From contig JASWHV010000010.1 of the NCBI GenBank assembly GCA_030760725.1, forward strand, positions 30,261,760-30,325,759: a DNA stretch of 64,000 nucleotides, in the 5' to 3' direction. A program made the position numbers and the translations under genes. The stretch's first letter is position 1, and the number at the start of each line of letters is the position of its first letter. The DNA is from Neostapfia colusana (lineage: Eukaryota; Streptophyta; Magnoliopsida; Poales; Poaceae). Positions 1-9,560 of this stretch are shown here, in pieces. The notes under the pieces were generated by a model. The model ran no database searches and was not told the origin of the DNA. It saw only the letters and a program-made list of their open reading frames with translations.

Positions 1-210
1 ATCCCAGGCGGCAGAGTCTCCAAGAAGACCGTCGAAGCTGCGGAGGGGGCCTCAGGAGCACCCTTGATGAAACCGGCCTTTGAGCTGGTGATGAGGGAGG
101 CGATTTCTTCACTCGGGTCACGGAGCGGGAGAGCGACGCCAGGGCTGAAACCTGGTGACGCGGCCGTTCTTGCAACTCCTAGACTCTGGTCGCGTCAAGG
201 GAATCTTGGG
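1..210 (+). pseudogene. Antisense-ORF relic of element A
   Basis: The sequence matches by eye the antisense-ORF region of elements C (24,100-24,740, reversed), B (27,300-27,940, reversed) and G (30,542-31,110). It lies between pol and 3' LTR and is read opposite to pol. Only short frames remain, so it is not coding as it stands. The intact family version is in element F at 17,128-18,858. The window cuts its upstream end. Confidence 0.6.
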
Positions 211-1253
211 GCTTGTTTCTTTCTTCTTTATCGAGTTTGTAGCCCAGATCATGGAGCCATGAATACATGAACTCCTATGACCCTTCGTGCCTGCGATGTT
301 TTCCGTCTTCTTCCTGGTTTTGCCTGACCGAGCCCTTAGTTCCGCAAGGCGCTAAGAGGCTTTCACCAATCTCGAAGTTCTGCTCCGGCACCTTCCCCGG
401 GTCCCCATTATATTAAGGGCCCCGGAGGTCCTCGGGCCCCGCCTCATGAGGAGGGGGAGGTCCGGATCGGCCAGCCACGTGGCGGATCCGGAGCTCTCCT
501 CTGAGGAGAGGGAGGTCCGAAGCCGCGGTACACGTGGGGTCTCCGGGCCCTTCCCCTCAGAGGAGGGGAGGTCCGGTCTCGGTGGAGCCGTGGATCCTTC
601 GGTCTTGCCTTGTTGTTCTGGTCTCGCATGATTCTGTAGTAGCCCCCTGGCAGGGGCGTCCCATTGGTCAGGCGCTCCTGCCACATTCCTGTAGGGATCC
701 GAGGCCGAGAGGTCCTGCACACAAGTAGGGAAAAAGTAATTCTCCTTGGGAGCTCCCCCTCCCTTATCCCATAGTCTTATTCGACTTATGGTCCCTAACC
801 ATATGTTCGGTGCTTGGGGACAGTAGTGCGCGAAGCGTTCGGGGGCTCAGGACCCCTCTCGACTATCGGCAGGCACCCCCGATGCAACCGCCTCTGGTAG
901 GGCAGCGAATGCCGACTAGTGGTGAGAATGAGAAGGGGGAGCTGAGCACATGGCAGCAATGTACCGCAAGGGTAGTCATAAAAAACTTAGTACACAATTT
1001 AAATGAGTACGAGGAAAGAGCAAAGTAGAACAGGTTTATTTTCGTATAACTTTCCACAGGAGGAAGGCAGGCTATACATGGAGGCCACGACCCGCCCCAT
1101 TAGGAGGGGAAGCAAGACTCTACGTGCTTGGAGTCGGAACCAGGCAAAGCTGAACGTAGTCCTGTACCGTCCCCTGGGGCTTAGCTGCTCCGAGCGCTGT
1201 TCCTGGACTCTATGGAGTTTATTACGGAAAGAATGTACTGTCCTATCTTTGCT
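211..1253 (-). other. 3' noncoding region of element A
   Basis: This stretch lies between integrase and the antisense ORF and has homologues in the other Tat copies (13,287-14,126; 18,859-20,128; 26,304-27,240; 31,111-32,109). It contains GC-rich repeats resembling the LTR U3, with a CACGTG motif near 477. The short ORFs are shadows of these repeats, and I see no protein. Confidence 0.7.
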
Positions 1254-2039
1254 CTAGGGGTAGAACTTACGGAGGTGTTCTATGTTCCATGGGTTTGGGA
1301 GCAGGTCCCCATCCTCGGTGGAAAGGCGCACACACCCGGGGCGGCATACTTTCGCGACTCGGAAGGGACCTTCCCAACTAGGGGAGAGTTTGTGGGCCCC
1401 TTCGCGAGAAAGTATGCGCCGCAACACCAGGTCACCTTCCTGCAGCTCCCGGGCACGCACAGATCTCTGGTGATAGCGCTGAAGCGCTTGTCTGTACCGC
1501 GCGTTACGGAGTGCTGCATGTAATCGGACCTCGTCGACGAGGTCGATTTCCCCACGCCGGAGCTTGTCCTGCGCGGCTTCGTTGTAAGCCCGGACACGGT
1601 GAGACTTCATGGTGATTTCTGGGGGAAGTACAGCTTCGGCCCCATTCACCATGAAGAAGGGTGTCTCTCCGGTGGCCCGGCTCTGGGATGTCCGGTTAGC
1701 CCATAGTGTGCTCGGAAGCTCAACTACCCAATTGGCACCATGTTTCTTCAGGCTGGCGAAGGTGCGAGTCTTAAGGCCCCGGAGAATCTCCGCATTGGCC
1801 CTCTCAACTTGCCCATTGCTCTTTGGGTAGGCGACAGAGGCATAGCACACCTGAATGCCGAGGTCCTCGCAGTAGTCTTGGAATGCCGCGCTGGTGAACT
1901 GGGTCCCGTTGTCGGTGATGATTCTGTTCGGGACCCCGAACCGCCAGACAATAGACTTGATGAACTTTACTGCGGATTGTTTGTTGATGGTGACAACTGG
2001 TGTAGCTTCCGGTCACTTGGTGAACATGTCCATGGCGAC
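1254..2039 (-). pseudogene. Integrase, C-terminal part (element A)
   Basis: Integrase joins retroelement cDNA to host DNA. This part holds the last catalytic segment (glutamate in the GQVERAN context) and the C-terminal DNA-binding region ending in a HLRKFYP-like tail. The frame runs from 2,039 to the stop at 1,254 except for one nonsense codon at 2,013-2,015, where the TKWPEA motif reads TK-stop-PEA (TGG to TGA). The N-terminal part of the same gene is at 39,747-40,881, displaced 37.7 kb by element B. It is inactive. Confidence 0.9.
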
Positions 2040-3136
2040 TGTCGGTACCTGAGATATGGGGTACCCCCGCGCACAGGGGAAAATTCCTAAGGAACTCGCC
2101 CTTCTCCGCAGGAAGAGCTCCGAAGGCGCCACGCGTCCGGCGGGGCCGGACCTCCCTCTCCTAAGATGAGAGCTCCGGGCCCGCCACATGGCATACAGAA
2201 GCCGGACCTCCCCCTCCGCGGGAGAGAGGTCCGAAGGCGCCACGCGACCGGCGGGGCCAGACCTCCCCCTCCTTAGAGAAGAGCTCCGGGCCCGCCACAT
2301 GGCCGACAGAAGCCGGACCTCCGCCTCCGCGGGGAGAGGTCCGGAGGCTCCACGTGCCCCACAGGCCGGACCCTCCTCTCCTCTGAGAAGGGCTCCGGGC
2401 CCGCCACGTGGCCAGAAGAACGGTGTTGCCTGCCCCCGAGAGATAGGCAGCGGGCGTAAAGACACCCATACCTTGCCCGTACAAGGTATTCAAGGCCCGC
2501 GTCTTCCCAAGACGCGGAGACGCGGAGCACGCCTCTGTCAGGTGCCGTTGCGCCCAGTCACATCACAGACTGGCGCGCGGTGTCAGAACCTGCCAGCCAA
2601 TAAACACCGCGACAAGACATCCCATGCCGCCTGCGCCGTCATCAACCACTACGACTAGCATGCGGCATGGGCAGGGCGGCAAGATGAAGACTCAGAAGCC
2701 TTCGACCAGAGACAACTACCGGCATAACTGCAGATACGGTAGATAATAGACAATCTTCCCGGGACCACCTGTCGGGTCCCGGCTCCCCTTGCAAGCCGCC
2801 CGAGTCTTGGACTATAAAAGGCTCGGGTAGGCAACGATAGCAAGGGTTCGTACTTTGCAACTCATACGCTAGCCATACACTCCCAAGCTGTAACTCACCC
2901 CCAAGCTCAGGACTCCGGCCCTGAGCAGCAAGAAATACAGCGAGCTCCATAGCTCGCTGTGGACATAGGGTTTTACGCTTTAGCTGCCTGAACCACGTAA
3001 AACTCACCACGTCAAGCTCTTACTAACTCGTCCATCCTCGCAAGCTCTCCGCAAGGGACTAGCCCCACCGAAAAAAAGAACCTCCACGGGCTGCCCAGTG
3101 CAGGCCCAGGGGAAGTGTCGACCACACACTTCGACA
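2040..3136 (+). repeat. 5' LTR of element B (1,097 bp)
   Basis: It begins TGTCGGTACC and ends CTTCGACA, with TGTCG/CGACA terminal inverted repeats. U3 carries GC-rich repeats with CACGTG boxes. The TATA box is at 2,813-2,819. It is not followed by a primer-binding site. RT codons begin at the very next base, which marks a deletion or recombination junction. Confidence 0.92.
2813..2819 (+). promoter_or_regulatory. TATA box of the Tat LTR promoter
   Basis: TATAAAA lies in the context TTGGACTATAAAAGGCTCGG. The same motif is at 14,903-14,909, 25,905-25,911 and 39,423-39,429 on plus, and on minus in the LTRs of A, E, F and G. It sets LTR orientation: TGTCGGTACC is the 5' end and TTCGACA the 3' end. 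Transcription start is presumably about 25-30 bp downstream. Confidence 0.75.
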
Positions 3137-4285
3137 CAGTCCATCGAGCGGCAAAACTTCATCCGTGAAGAAGTCAAAAAGCTGCTGGACGCTGGCTTCA
3201 TAAGGGAGGTCCACCACCCCCGATGGTTGGCGAACCCCGTCGTTGTCCCGAAGGCCGGCGGGAAGCTCTGGATGTGCATCGACTACACCAATCTCAATAA
3301 GGCATGTCCTAAAGATCCATTCCCTCTCCCTAGAATAGATAAAATAGTAGACTCAACGTCAGGCTGTGATATGCTGTGCTTCCTAGACGCCTACTCGGGT
3401 TTCCATCAGATCCCCATGTCTAGGGAGGACGAGGAGCACACCTCCTTCATCACAGTAGACGGCCTTTATTGCTATGTGTCTATGCCTTACGGCCTAAAGA
3501 ATGCACTCCCCACCTTTGTGCGGGCAATGCACAAAACCTTTGGGGAGTTAATAAGAGACCTAGTTGAGGTGTATGTCGATGACATAGTTGTCAAGTTCAA
3601 GCAGGGTTCATCCCTACTAGATAACCTAGCTTTAGTCTTTGACAAGTTGCGCTCTACGCGCACCAAGCTGAACCCAGATAAATGTGTGTTCGGCGTGTCC
3701 TCTGGGAAGCTCTTAGGGTTCCTGGTCTCGCACAGAGGGATTGAGGCCAACCCAGAGAAGATCAAGGCCATCGACTTGATGCGGCCCCCTGTCCGCGTCA
3801 AGGATGTTCAGAGACTCACGGAATGTCTAGCCGCGCTGAGTCGGTTTATACCGAGGCTAGCAGAGCGGGCACTCCCTTTCTTTAAGCTCCTGCGCAAGTC
3901 AGGGCCCTTTGCCTGGACTGACGAAGCAGAAGAGGCTTTCCAGGAGTTGAAGCGACTCCTGACGACCCTACCTATCATGGTAGCCCCTGAGCACGGGGAG
4001 CACTTGCTGCTCTACATTGCGGCGACAACAGAAGTTGTGAGTATGGTCCTTGTCACGGAGCGGCCAGACCCCTCACCCTCTCAACCTGCTCCGGTAGCAG
4101 AAGTCAGACGCCAGGGGGGCCACAGGGCCAAGACGGTCTCTCGGACCCCCTGGAGGTCCAAGACGACCTCCTGGAGGCCTAGGACGGCCTCCCGGACCCC
4201 CAAGATAAATCTCCAGGGTCCAATTGGGATCTCCCGGAGGTCCCTCAAGACCCCCCGGAGCTCCCGGATGATCAAGAAAGCTTAA
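3137..4285 (+). pseudogene. Reverse transcriptase (element D pol, 5' part)
   Basis: RT copies element RNA into cDNA. The frame starts at a QSIERQNF motif and includes the DAYSGFHQI segment with the first catalytic aspartate, the YVDD active site (around 3,570), and the thumb and connection. It opens within the upstream LTR, where an ATG at 3,098 is in frame with RT. Around 4,120 a frameshift moves the reading out of the proline/acid-rich linker, and it ends at 4,285. In element G the same segment is continuous, so this copy is broken. Confidence 0.9.
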
Positions 4286-4317
4286 GGGCCTCCGGGTCCC
4301 AGTTCCCGGAGGCCCCC

Positions 4318-6170
4318 GTGGGTCCACCCACCTCCGGCGGGCCGGGGCCAATGGACGAGGAGCTCCCAAGCTTAAGAGAGAGGGTCCGAACCATACAGAG
4401 GCCTGTCTACTACATCAGTGAAGTACTTCATGAGGCCAAGACAAGGTACCTAGAAGTCCACAAGCTGCTGTATGCGGTGCTCGTGGCCTCTAGGAAGCTC
4501 CGCCACTACTTCCAGGCCCACCGGGTCTCGGTAGTCACCTCGTATCCGCTGAAGACAATTCTTCACAGCCCCCATGCGACTGGCAACGTTGCTAAATGGG
4601 CGGCGGAGCTGGCGGAGTTTGAGCTGGACTTCCTCCCACTTCATGCAGTCAAGAGCCAAGCACTGGCTGACTTTGTGGCGGAGTGGACACCAACGAAGAC
4701 TGACACAGGGGGCCATGAAGGCGGTGAGCCAGAGCCCAATGCTCCGTTCTTCACCGAACCCCACTGGACACTCTTCTTCGACGGCTCCTCGCAAAAGCAG
4801 GGGGCCGGTGCCGGCGTACTGCTCCTCATGCCATCGGGGGAACAGTTTGGGTATATGGTGCGTCTAAATTTCAAGGCAACCAACAACATGGCGGAGTATG
4901 AAGCACTCATCTTTGGCCTGCAGACAGCCCTGTCTTTAGGCGCTCGCCAGTTGTTGGCACAGGGCGACTCCCAACTGGTCATCAAGCAAGTCAGGGGCGA
5001 ATGCTCCTGCAATGACCCGCAGCTAGCTGCGTATCTGCTCCACGTACAGATGTTGGAGAAAGAATTCCTCGCTTTGGACGTGCACCACGTACCGCGCGCT
5101 GGTAATGCCGCAGCCGACAACCTTTCAACGAAGGCTTCCACCGGAGCCCCTGCGCCCGAAGGAGTTTTCGAGAGGACGTTGCTGCGGCCCACAGCCCGGC
5201 CCGCCGAGCCGGGCGAAGGGGGCTTGACCAGCACCTCGAAGCTGGCGGTCCCGGTGGCCCTACAACCGTGGGCGCCACCAAGGATCGTAAGCGTCACTGG
5301 GGACTCCGTGCAACCCAGCGCTCAAGATCCAGAAGCTCAAGTCAGACCCGATGCATGGATCACGGAGTTCCGGGACTACTTGAAGGACAATATCCTCCCT
5401 GATGAACATGAAACCGCTGAACGGATTGTGCGTATGGCTAAGAGGTACGCGCTGGTAGAGGGGGATCTCTACCGGCGTGGCGCCAACCACATCCTATTGC
5501 GGTGTATAACCCAGGGGGAAGGCTGCGACTTGCTCGCTGAGATCCATGGAGGCGAATGTGGAAGTCATTCTTCCTCACGCACGCTTGTCGGTAAAGCCTT
5601 CCGGCATGGCTTCTACTGGCCGACAGCACTCCAGGATGCCGTCAAGCTGGTCGGGAGCTGCAAGGCGTGCCAGTTCCACGCCAAGCAGATCCATACACCG
5701 GCTCAGGCGGTACAGATGATCCCGCCCTTGTGGCCGTTTGCCGTGTGGGGGCTGGACATCCTGGGACCATTCCCCAGAACCGTCCGGGGGTTCCGGTACC
5801 TCTATGTCGCCATCGACAAGTTCACCAAGTGGCCGGAAGCTACACCAGTTGTCACCATCAATAAACAGTCAGCAGTAAAATTCATCAGATCCATTGTCTG
5901 CCGGTTCGGGGTCCCAAACAGGATCATCACTGACAATGGGACCCAGTTCACCAGCGCAGCGTTCCAAGACTACTGCGAGGACCTTGGCATTCAGGTATGC
6001 TATGCCTCGGTCGCTCACCCGAAGAGCAATGGGCGAGTCGAGAGGGCCAATGCGGAGATTCTCCGGGGCCTCAAGACTCGTACCTTCGCCAGCCTGAAGA
6101 AACATGGTGCCAATTGGGTAGATGAACTTCCGAGCACGCTATGGGCTAACCGGACATCCCAGAGCCGGGC
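4318..6170 (+). pseudogene. RNase H and integrase (element D pol, middle part)
   Basis: In order: end of the repeat linker, the connection or degenerate first RNase H (RPVYYISEVL), the extra Tat-type RNase H with FFDGSS, AEYEAL, QGDSQL and AAADNLS acidic motifs, then integrase with its His-Cys zinc motif (HGGECGSH...CKACQ) and catalytic LDILGP, TDNGTQF and GRVERAN segments. Reading stops because element E is inserted after the SRA codons at 6,170. It resumes at 12,866. The CGGGC duplication is at 6,166-6,170 and 12,861-12,865. Confidence 0.92.
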
Positions 6171-7267
6171 TGTCGAAGTGTGCGATCGACACTTCCCCGG
6201 GGCCTGCACTGGGCAGCCCGCGGAGGTTCTTTTTTTGGAGGGGCTAGTTCCTAGCGGAGAGCTTGCGCGGATGGACGAGTTAGTGAGAGCTTGACACGGG
6301 AAGTTTTACGTGGTTCAGGCCGCCGGAGCGTAAAACCCTACGTCCACGGCGAGCAATGGAGCTGGCTGTATTGCTTGCTGCTCAGGGCCGGGGGCCTGAG
6401 CTTGGGGGTGAGTTACAGCTTGAGAGTGTATGGCTAGCGTATGAGTTGCAGAATGCGAACCCTTGCTATCGACACCTACCCGAGCCCTTTATAGTCCAGG
6501 ACTCGGGCGGCTTACAAGGGGTGCCGGGACCCGACAGGTGGTCCCGGGAAGATTGTCTATTATCTCCCGTATCTGTAGTTACGCCGGTAGTTGCCTCTGG
6601 TCGAAGGCTTCTGAGTCTTCATCTTGCCGCCCTGCCCATGCCGCACGCTAGTCGTAGTGGTTGATGACGGCGCAGGTGGCATGGGATGTCTTGTCGCAGC
6701 GTTTATTAGCTGGCAGGTTCTGACACCGCGCGCCAGTCTGTGATGCGACTAGGCGCAACGGCACCTGACAGACGCGTGCTCCGCGTTTCCGCGTCTTGGG
6801 AAGACGCGTGCCTTGAATACCTTGTACGGGCAAGGTGTGGGGCGCCTTTACGCCCGCTGCCTACCACTCGGGAGCAGGCAGCACCGTTCTTCTGGCCACG
6901 TGGCGGGTCCGGAGCCCTTCTCTGAGGAGAGAAGGGTCCGGCCTGCGGGGCACGTGGAGCCTCCGGACCTCTCTCCGCGGAGGGAGGGGCTCGGCTTCTG
7001 CTGGCCACGTGGCAGGCCCGGAGCTCTCCTCTAAGGAGAGGGAGGTCCGGCCCCGCTAGACACGCGGCGCTTTCGGACCTCTCTCCCACGGAGGGGGAGG
7101 TCCGGCTTCTGTATGCCACGTGGCGGGCCCGGAGCTCTCCTCTGAGGAGAGGGAGGTCTGGCCCCGCCGGACGCGTGGCGCCTTCGGAGCTCTCCCTGCG
7201 GAGAAGGGCGAGTTCCTTAGGCATTTTACCCTGTGCGCGGGGGTACCCCATATCGAGGGTACCGACA
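6171..7267 (-). repeat. 3' LTR of element E
   Basis: TGTCGAAGTG...GGTACCGACA on plus, 1,097 bp. TATA reads on minus. It is followed at 7,268 by the reversed polypurine tract (GTGGCCCCCGGGCCCATCTC). It carries the diagnostic tip variant GCGATCG shared with element D's LTR. Confidence 0.93.
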
Positions 7268-7399
7268 GTGGCCCCCGGGCCCATCTCGGGGGAGATAGCG
7301 AGCCCGAGGTGGGACCTTCGTCTCTTCTGATCCGCGCACTTTCTTGTCTTGAGTACTCCCTGTGCTGGCAGGGTCTTGACGGCTTCGGTGTTCAACCTC

Positions 7400-7810
7400 T
7401 TAGGAGAGGGTGAAGCCTGGCATTGGAGGTTGGCCCGGCTGTGGGGGCGGATGTCCGGAAGTCATCGGAGCTCAGGCCAGCGAAGGGTGTGAGGTCCGGC
7501 ATCAGCGCTCGCCTCTGAAAGGAGGGCGAGGGCTGGCATCGGAGCTCGGCCCAGCTGTGGGGGCGGAGTCCGGAAGTCATCGGAGCTCAGGCCAGCAAAG
7601 GGCGTGAGGTCCAGCATCAGTGCTCGCCTCTGAAAGGAGGGCGAGGGCTGGCCTCGGAGCTCGGCCCGGCTATGGGGGCGGAGTCCGGAAGTCATCGGAG
7701 CTCAGGCCAGCGAAGGGCGTGAGGTCCGGCATCAGCGCTCGCCTCTGAAAGGAGGGCGAGGGCTGGCATCGGAGCTCGGCCCAGCTGTGGGGGCGGAGGT
7801 CCGGAACTGC
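7400..7810. repeat. 115-bp tandem repeat in element E
   Basis: About 3.5 copies of a 115-bp unit, anchored by GGAAGTCATCGGAGCTCAGG at about 7,457, 7,572 and 7,687. It lies between the PPT and the pol relics, where sister copies carry the antisense ORF. It is non-coding. Confidence 0.85.
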
Positions 7811-8277
7811 TCAGCGGTCCCCCCTTTCCTATCCCTTAGTCCCATTTGGCTTACTGTCCCAGGCCGGAATAGGGGGCCTGGGTAATCCAGTGCACTTGGT
7901 CCCGGAGGTCTGGCCCCAGCCCCAGTCAGGGTGTAACCGTCCGGCCCCCTGCTACTCAGACCGCAGCGCCGGGGGGCAGAGTGCGCATGCTTTGGGTGCA
8001 AGAGTAAGCAAAGCAAGGCTCCTGACCCCCCGGTTTAGCATAGGTCTTTTCTCAGAGGAGACCAACTGGCGGTACAGTACCCTTACAGGGGGAGACCCAG
8101 AAGGCCACCGGGCCTCTGGCAGGTACCCCAAGCACTACCGCCTTCGGCAGGACGGCAAATATCGACTATGCATGAGAGCAGGAAAGAGGAACCGAGTGTA
8201 CAATGGACGCACACTGTCTAGAGCGTGGGGAGGTGTTCATATAAATTAATGCGTAATAAATAAACACCTAAGTAAGC
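7811..8277 (-). other. 3' noncoding region of element E
   Basis: This is related by eye to 19,480-19,920 in element F and 760-1,000 in element A. I see no protein or RNA gene, only degenerate family 3' sequence. Confidence 0.5.
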
Positions 8278-9560
8278 ATGGTGAACTTACTGGGGTGGCG
8301 TCGGAGCGCCTGTCTTCACGCAGAGCGGGTCATGCGTGGCTTCGTCGTACGCCGGACACGGGGGGACCCTCCATGGCTACATCAGGGGGAAGCATGGCTT
8401 CGGCCCTGCATACCATGTGGAAGGGTAGTTCCCGTGACCCGGCCCTGGGAAGTCCGGCTGGCCCTCAACATGGAGGAGTCGGTATCCCCCGACGGCTCTG
8501 GGTGCGCGTCTGCACCGGTTGTGTGGGTCTGCTTGGCGTGGACTTGGAACGCATTGCATCCCTAACCAGTTTGACGGCGTCCAGGTGGCTCTCGGTCAGT
8601 AGGAGCCATGCCGGGTGGCTTATCTGACCAACGTGCGGGACGATGAGCGTTCCCAGCACTCGCCTCCTTGGACTACTGCGAGCTAGTCGCAGCCTTCCTC
8701 CTGGGTTATGCACCGCAATAGGATGTCGTGGCGCCACGTCAGTAAAGATACCAGCGCGTAGCACTTAGCCACCGCACCACCCGTTCAGCGGATGCACGTT
8801 CATCAGGAAGGATGTCCTTCAAGGAGTCCTGGACCTCCGTGGTCCATGCATCGGGGCTACTTGAGCTTCTGGATCTCGAGCGCTGGGTTGCACGGAGTCC
8901 CCAGTGACTCTTACAATCCTTTGGCGGCATCCAGGGCCGCCAGGACTGCCTAGCTTCATGGCACTGGTTCAGCCCCCTTCGCCCGGCTCGGCGGGCCGGG
9001 CTGTGGACCGCAGCAACGACCTCTCGAAGACTCCTTCGTGCACGGGGGCTCCGATGGAGGTCTTCATTGAGAGGTTGTCCGCTGCGACCGTGCCAGCGCA
9101 CGGTACATGGCGCAGGTCCAAGGCGAGGAATTCTTTCTCCAACATCCGCACGTGAAGCAGATAAGCAGCTAGCTGTGGGTCTTTGTAGGAGCATTCACCC
9201 TTAACTTGCTTGATAACTAGCCGGGAGTCGCCCTGTGCCAACAGCTGGCGAGCGCCCAAAGACAGGACTGTCTTTTAGGCCAAAGATGAATGCTTCATAC
9301 TCTGCCAAGTTGTTGGTTGCCTTGGAATTGAGACGCACCATGTACCCAAACTGCTCCCCCGATGGCATGAGAAGCAGTACGCCGGCACCGGCCCCCTGCT
9401 TTCGCGAGGAGCTGTCGAAGAAGAGCGTCCAGTGAGGTCCGGTGAAGACCGGAGCTCGGTACTTTGGTTCACCGTCTTCGCGGCCCCCTGGGTCAGCCTT
9501 CGTTGGCGTCCACTCAGCCACGAAGTCAGCCAGTGCTTGGCTCTTGGCTGTCTGACGTGG
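8278..9560 (-). pseudogene. RNase H and integrase relics (element E)
   Basis: Read on minus, these are fragments of the extra RNase H (SQALADFVAEW, then a degenerate FFDSSS motif, AEYEAF) followed by pieces of the integrase N-terminus and a short degenerate integrase C-terminal piece near 8,278-8,460. Frames are broken many times and much of integrase is deleted. RNase H is joined upstream directly to gag near 9,560-9,600, so protease and RT were deleted. Confidence 0.8.

Larger units (their letters stand above)
1..2039 (-). mobile_element. Element A (outermost Tat-lineage retrotransposon), 3' portion
   Basis: This is the downstream part of a minus-strand Tat-lineage Ty3/gypsy element: integrase C-terminal half (2,039 to 1,254), 3' noncoding region, and the start of the antisense-ORF region at the window edge. 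Its 3' LTR must lie left of base 1. The integrase frame stops at the LTR start at 2,040 and resumes at 39,747. The 5 bases GCGAC occur at 2,035-2,039 and again at 39,747-39,751, so everything between is a later insertion. Confidence 0.9.

Noticed and set aside
352..728. Overlapping Arg/Pro/Ser-rich ORFs on both strands, recurring in every LTR
   Set aside because: They follow the GC-rich U3-type repeats in all frames and lack any conserved protein pattern; they are compositional shadows.
7400..7810. CRISPR-like array
   Set aside because: Contiguous 115-bp units without unique spacers, inside a plant retroelement; a minisatellite.
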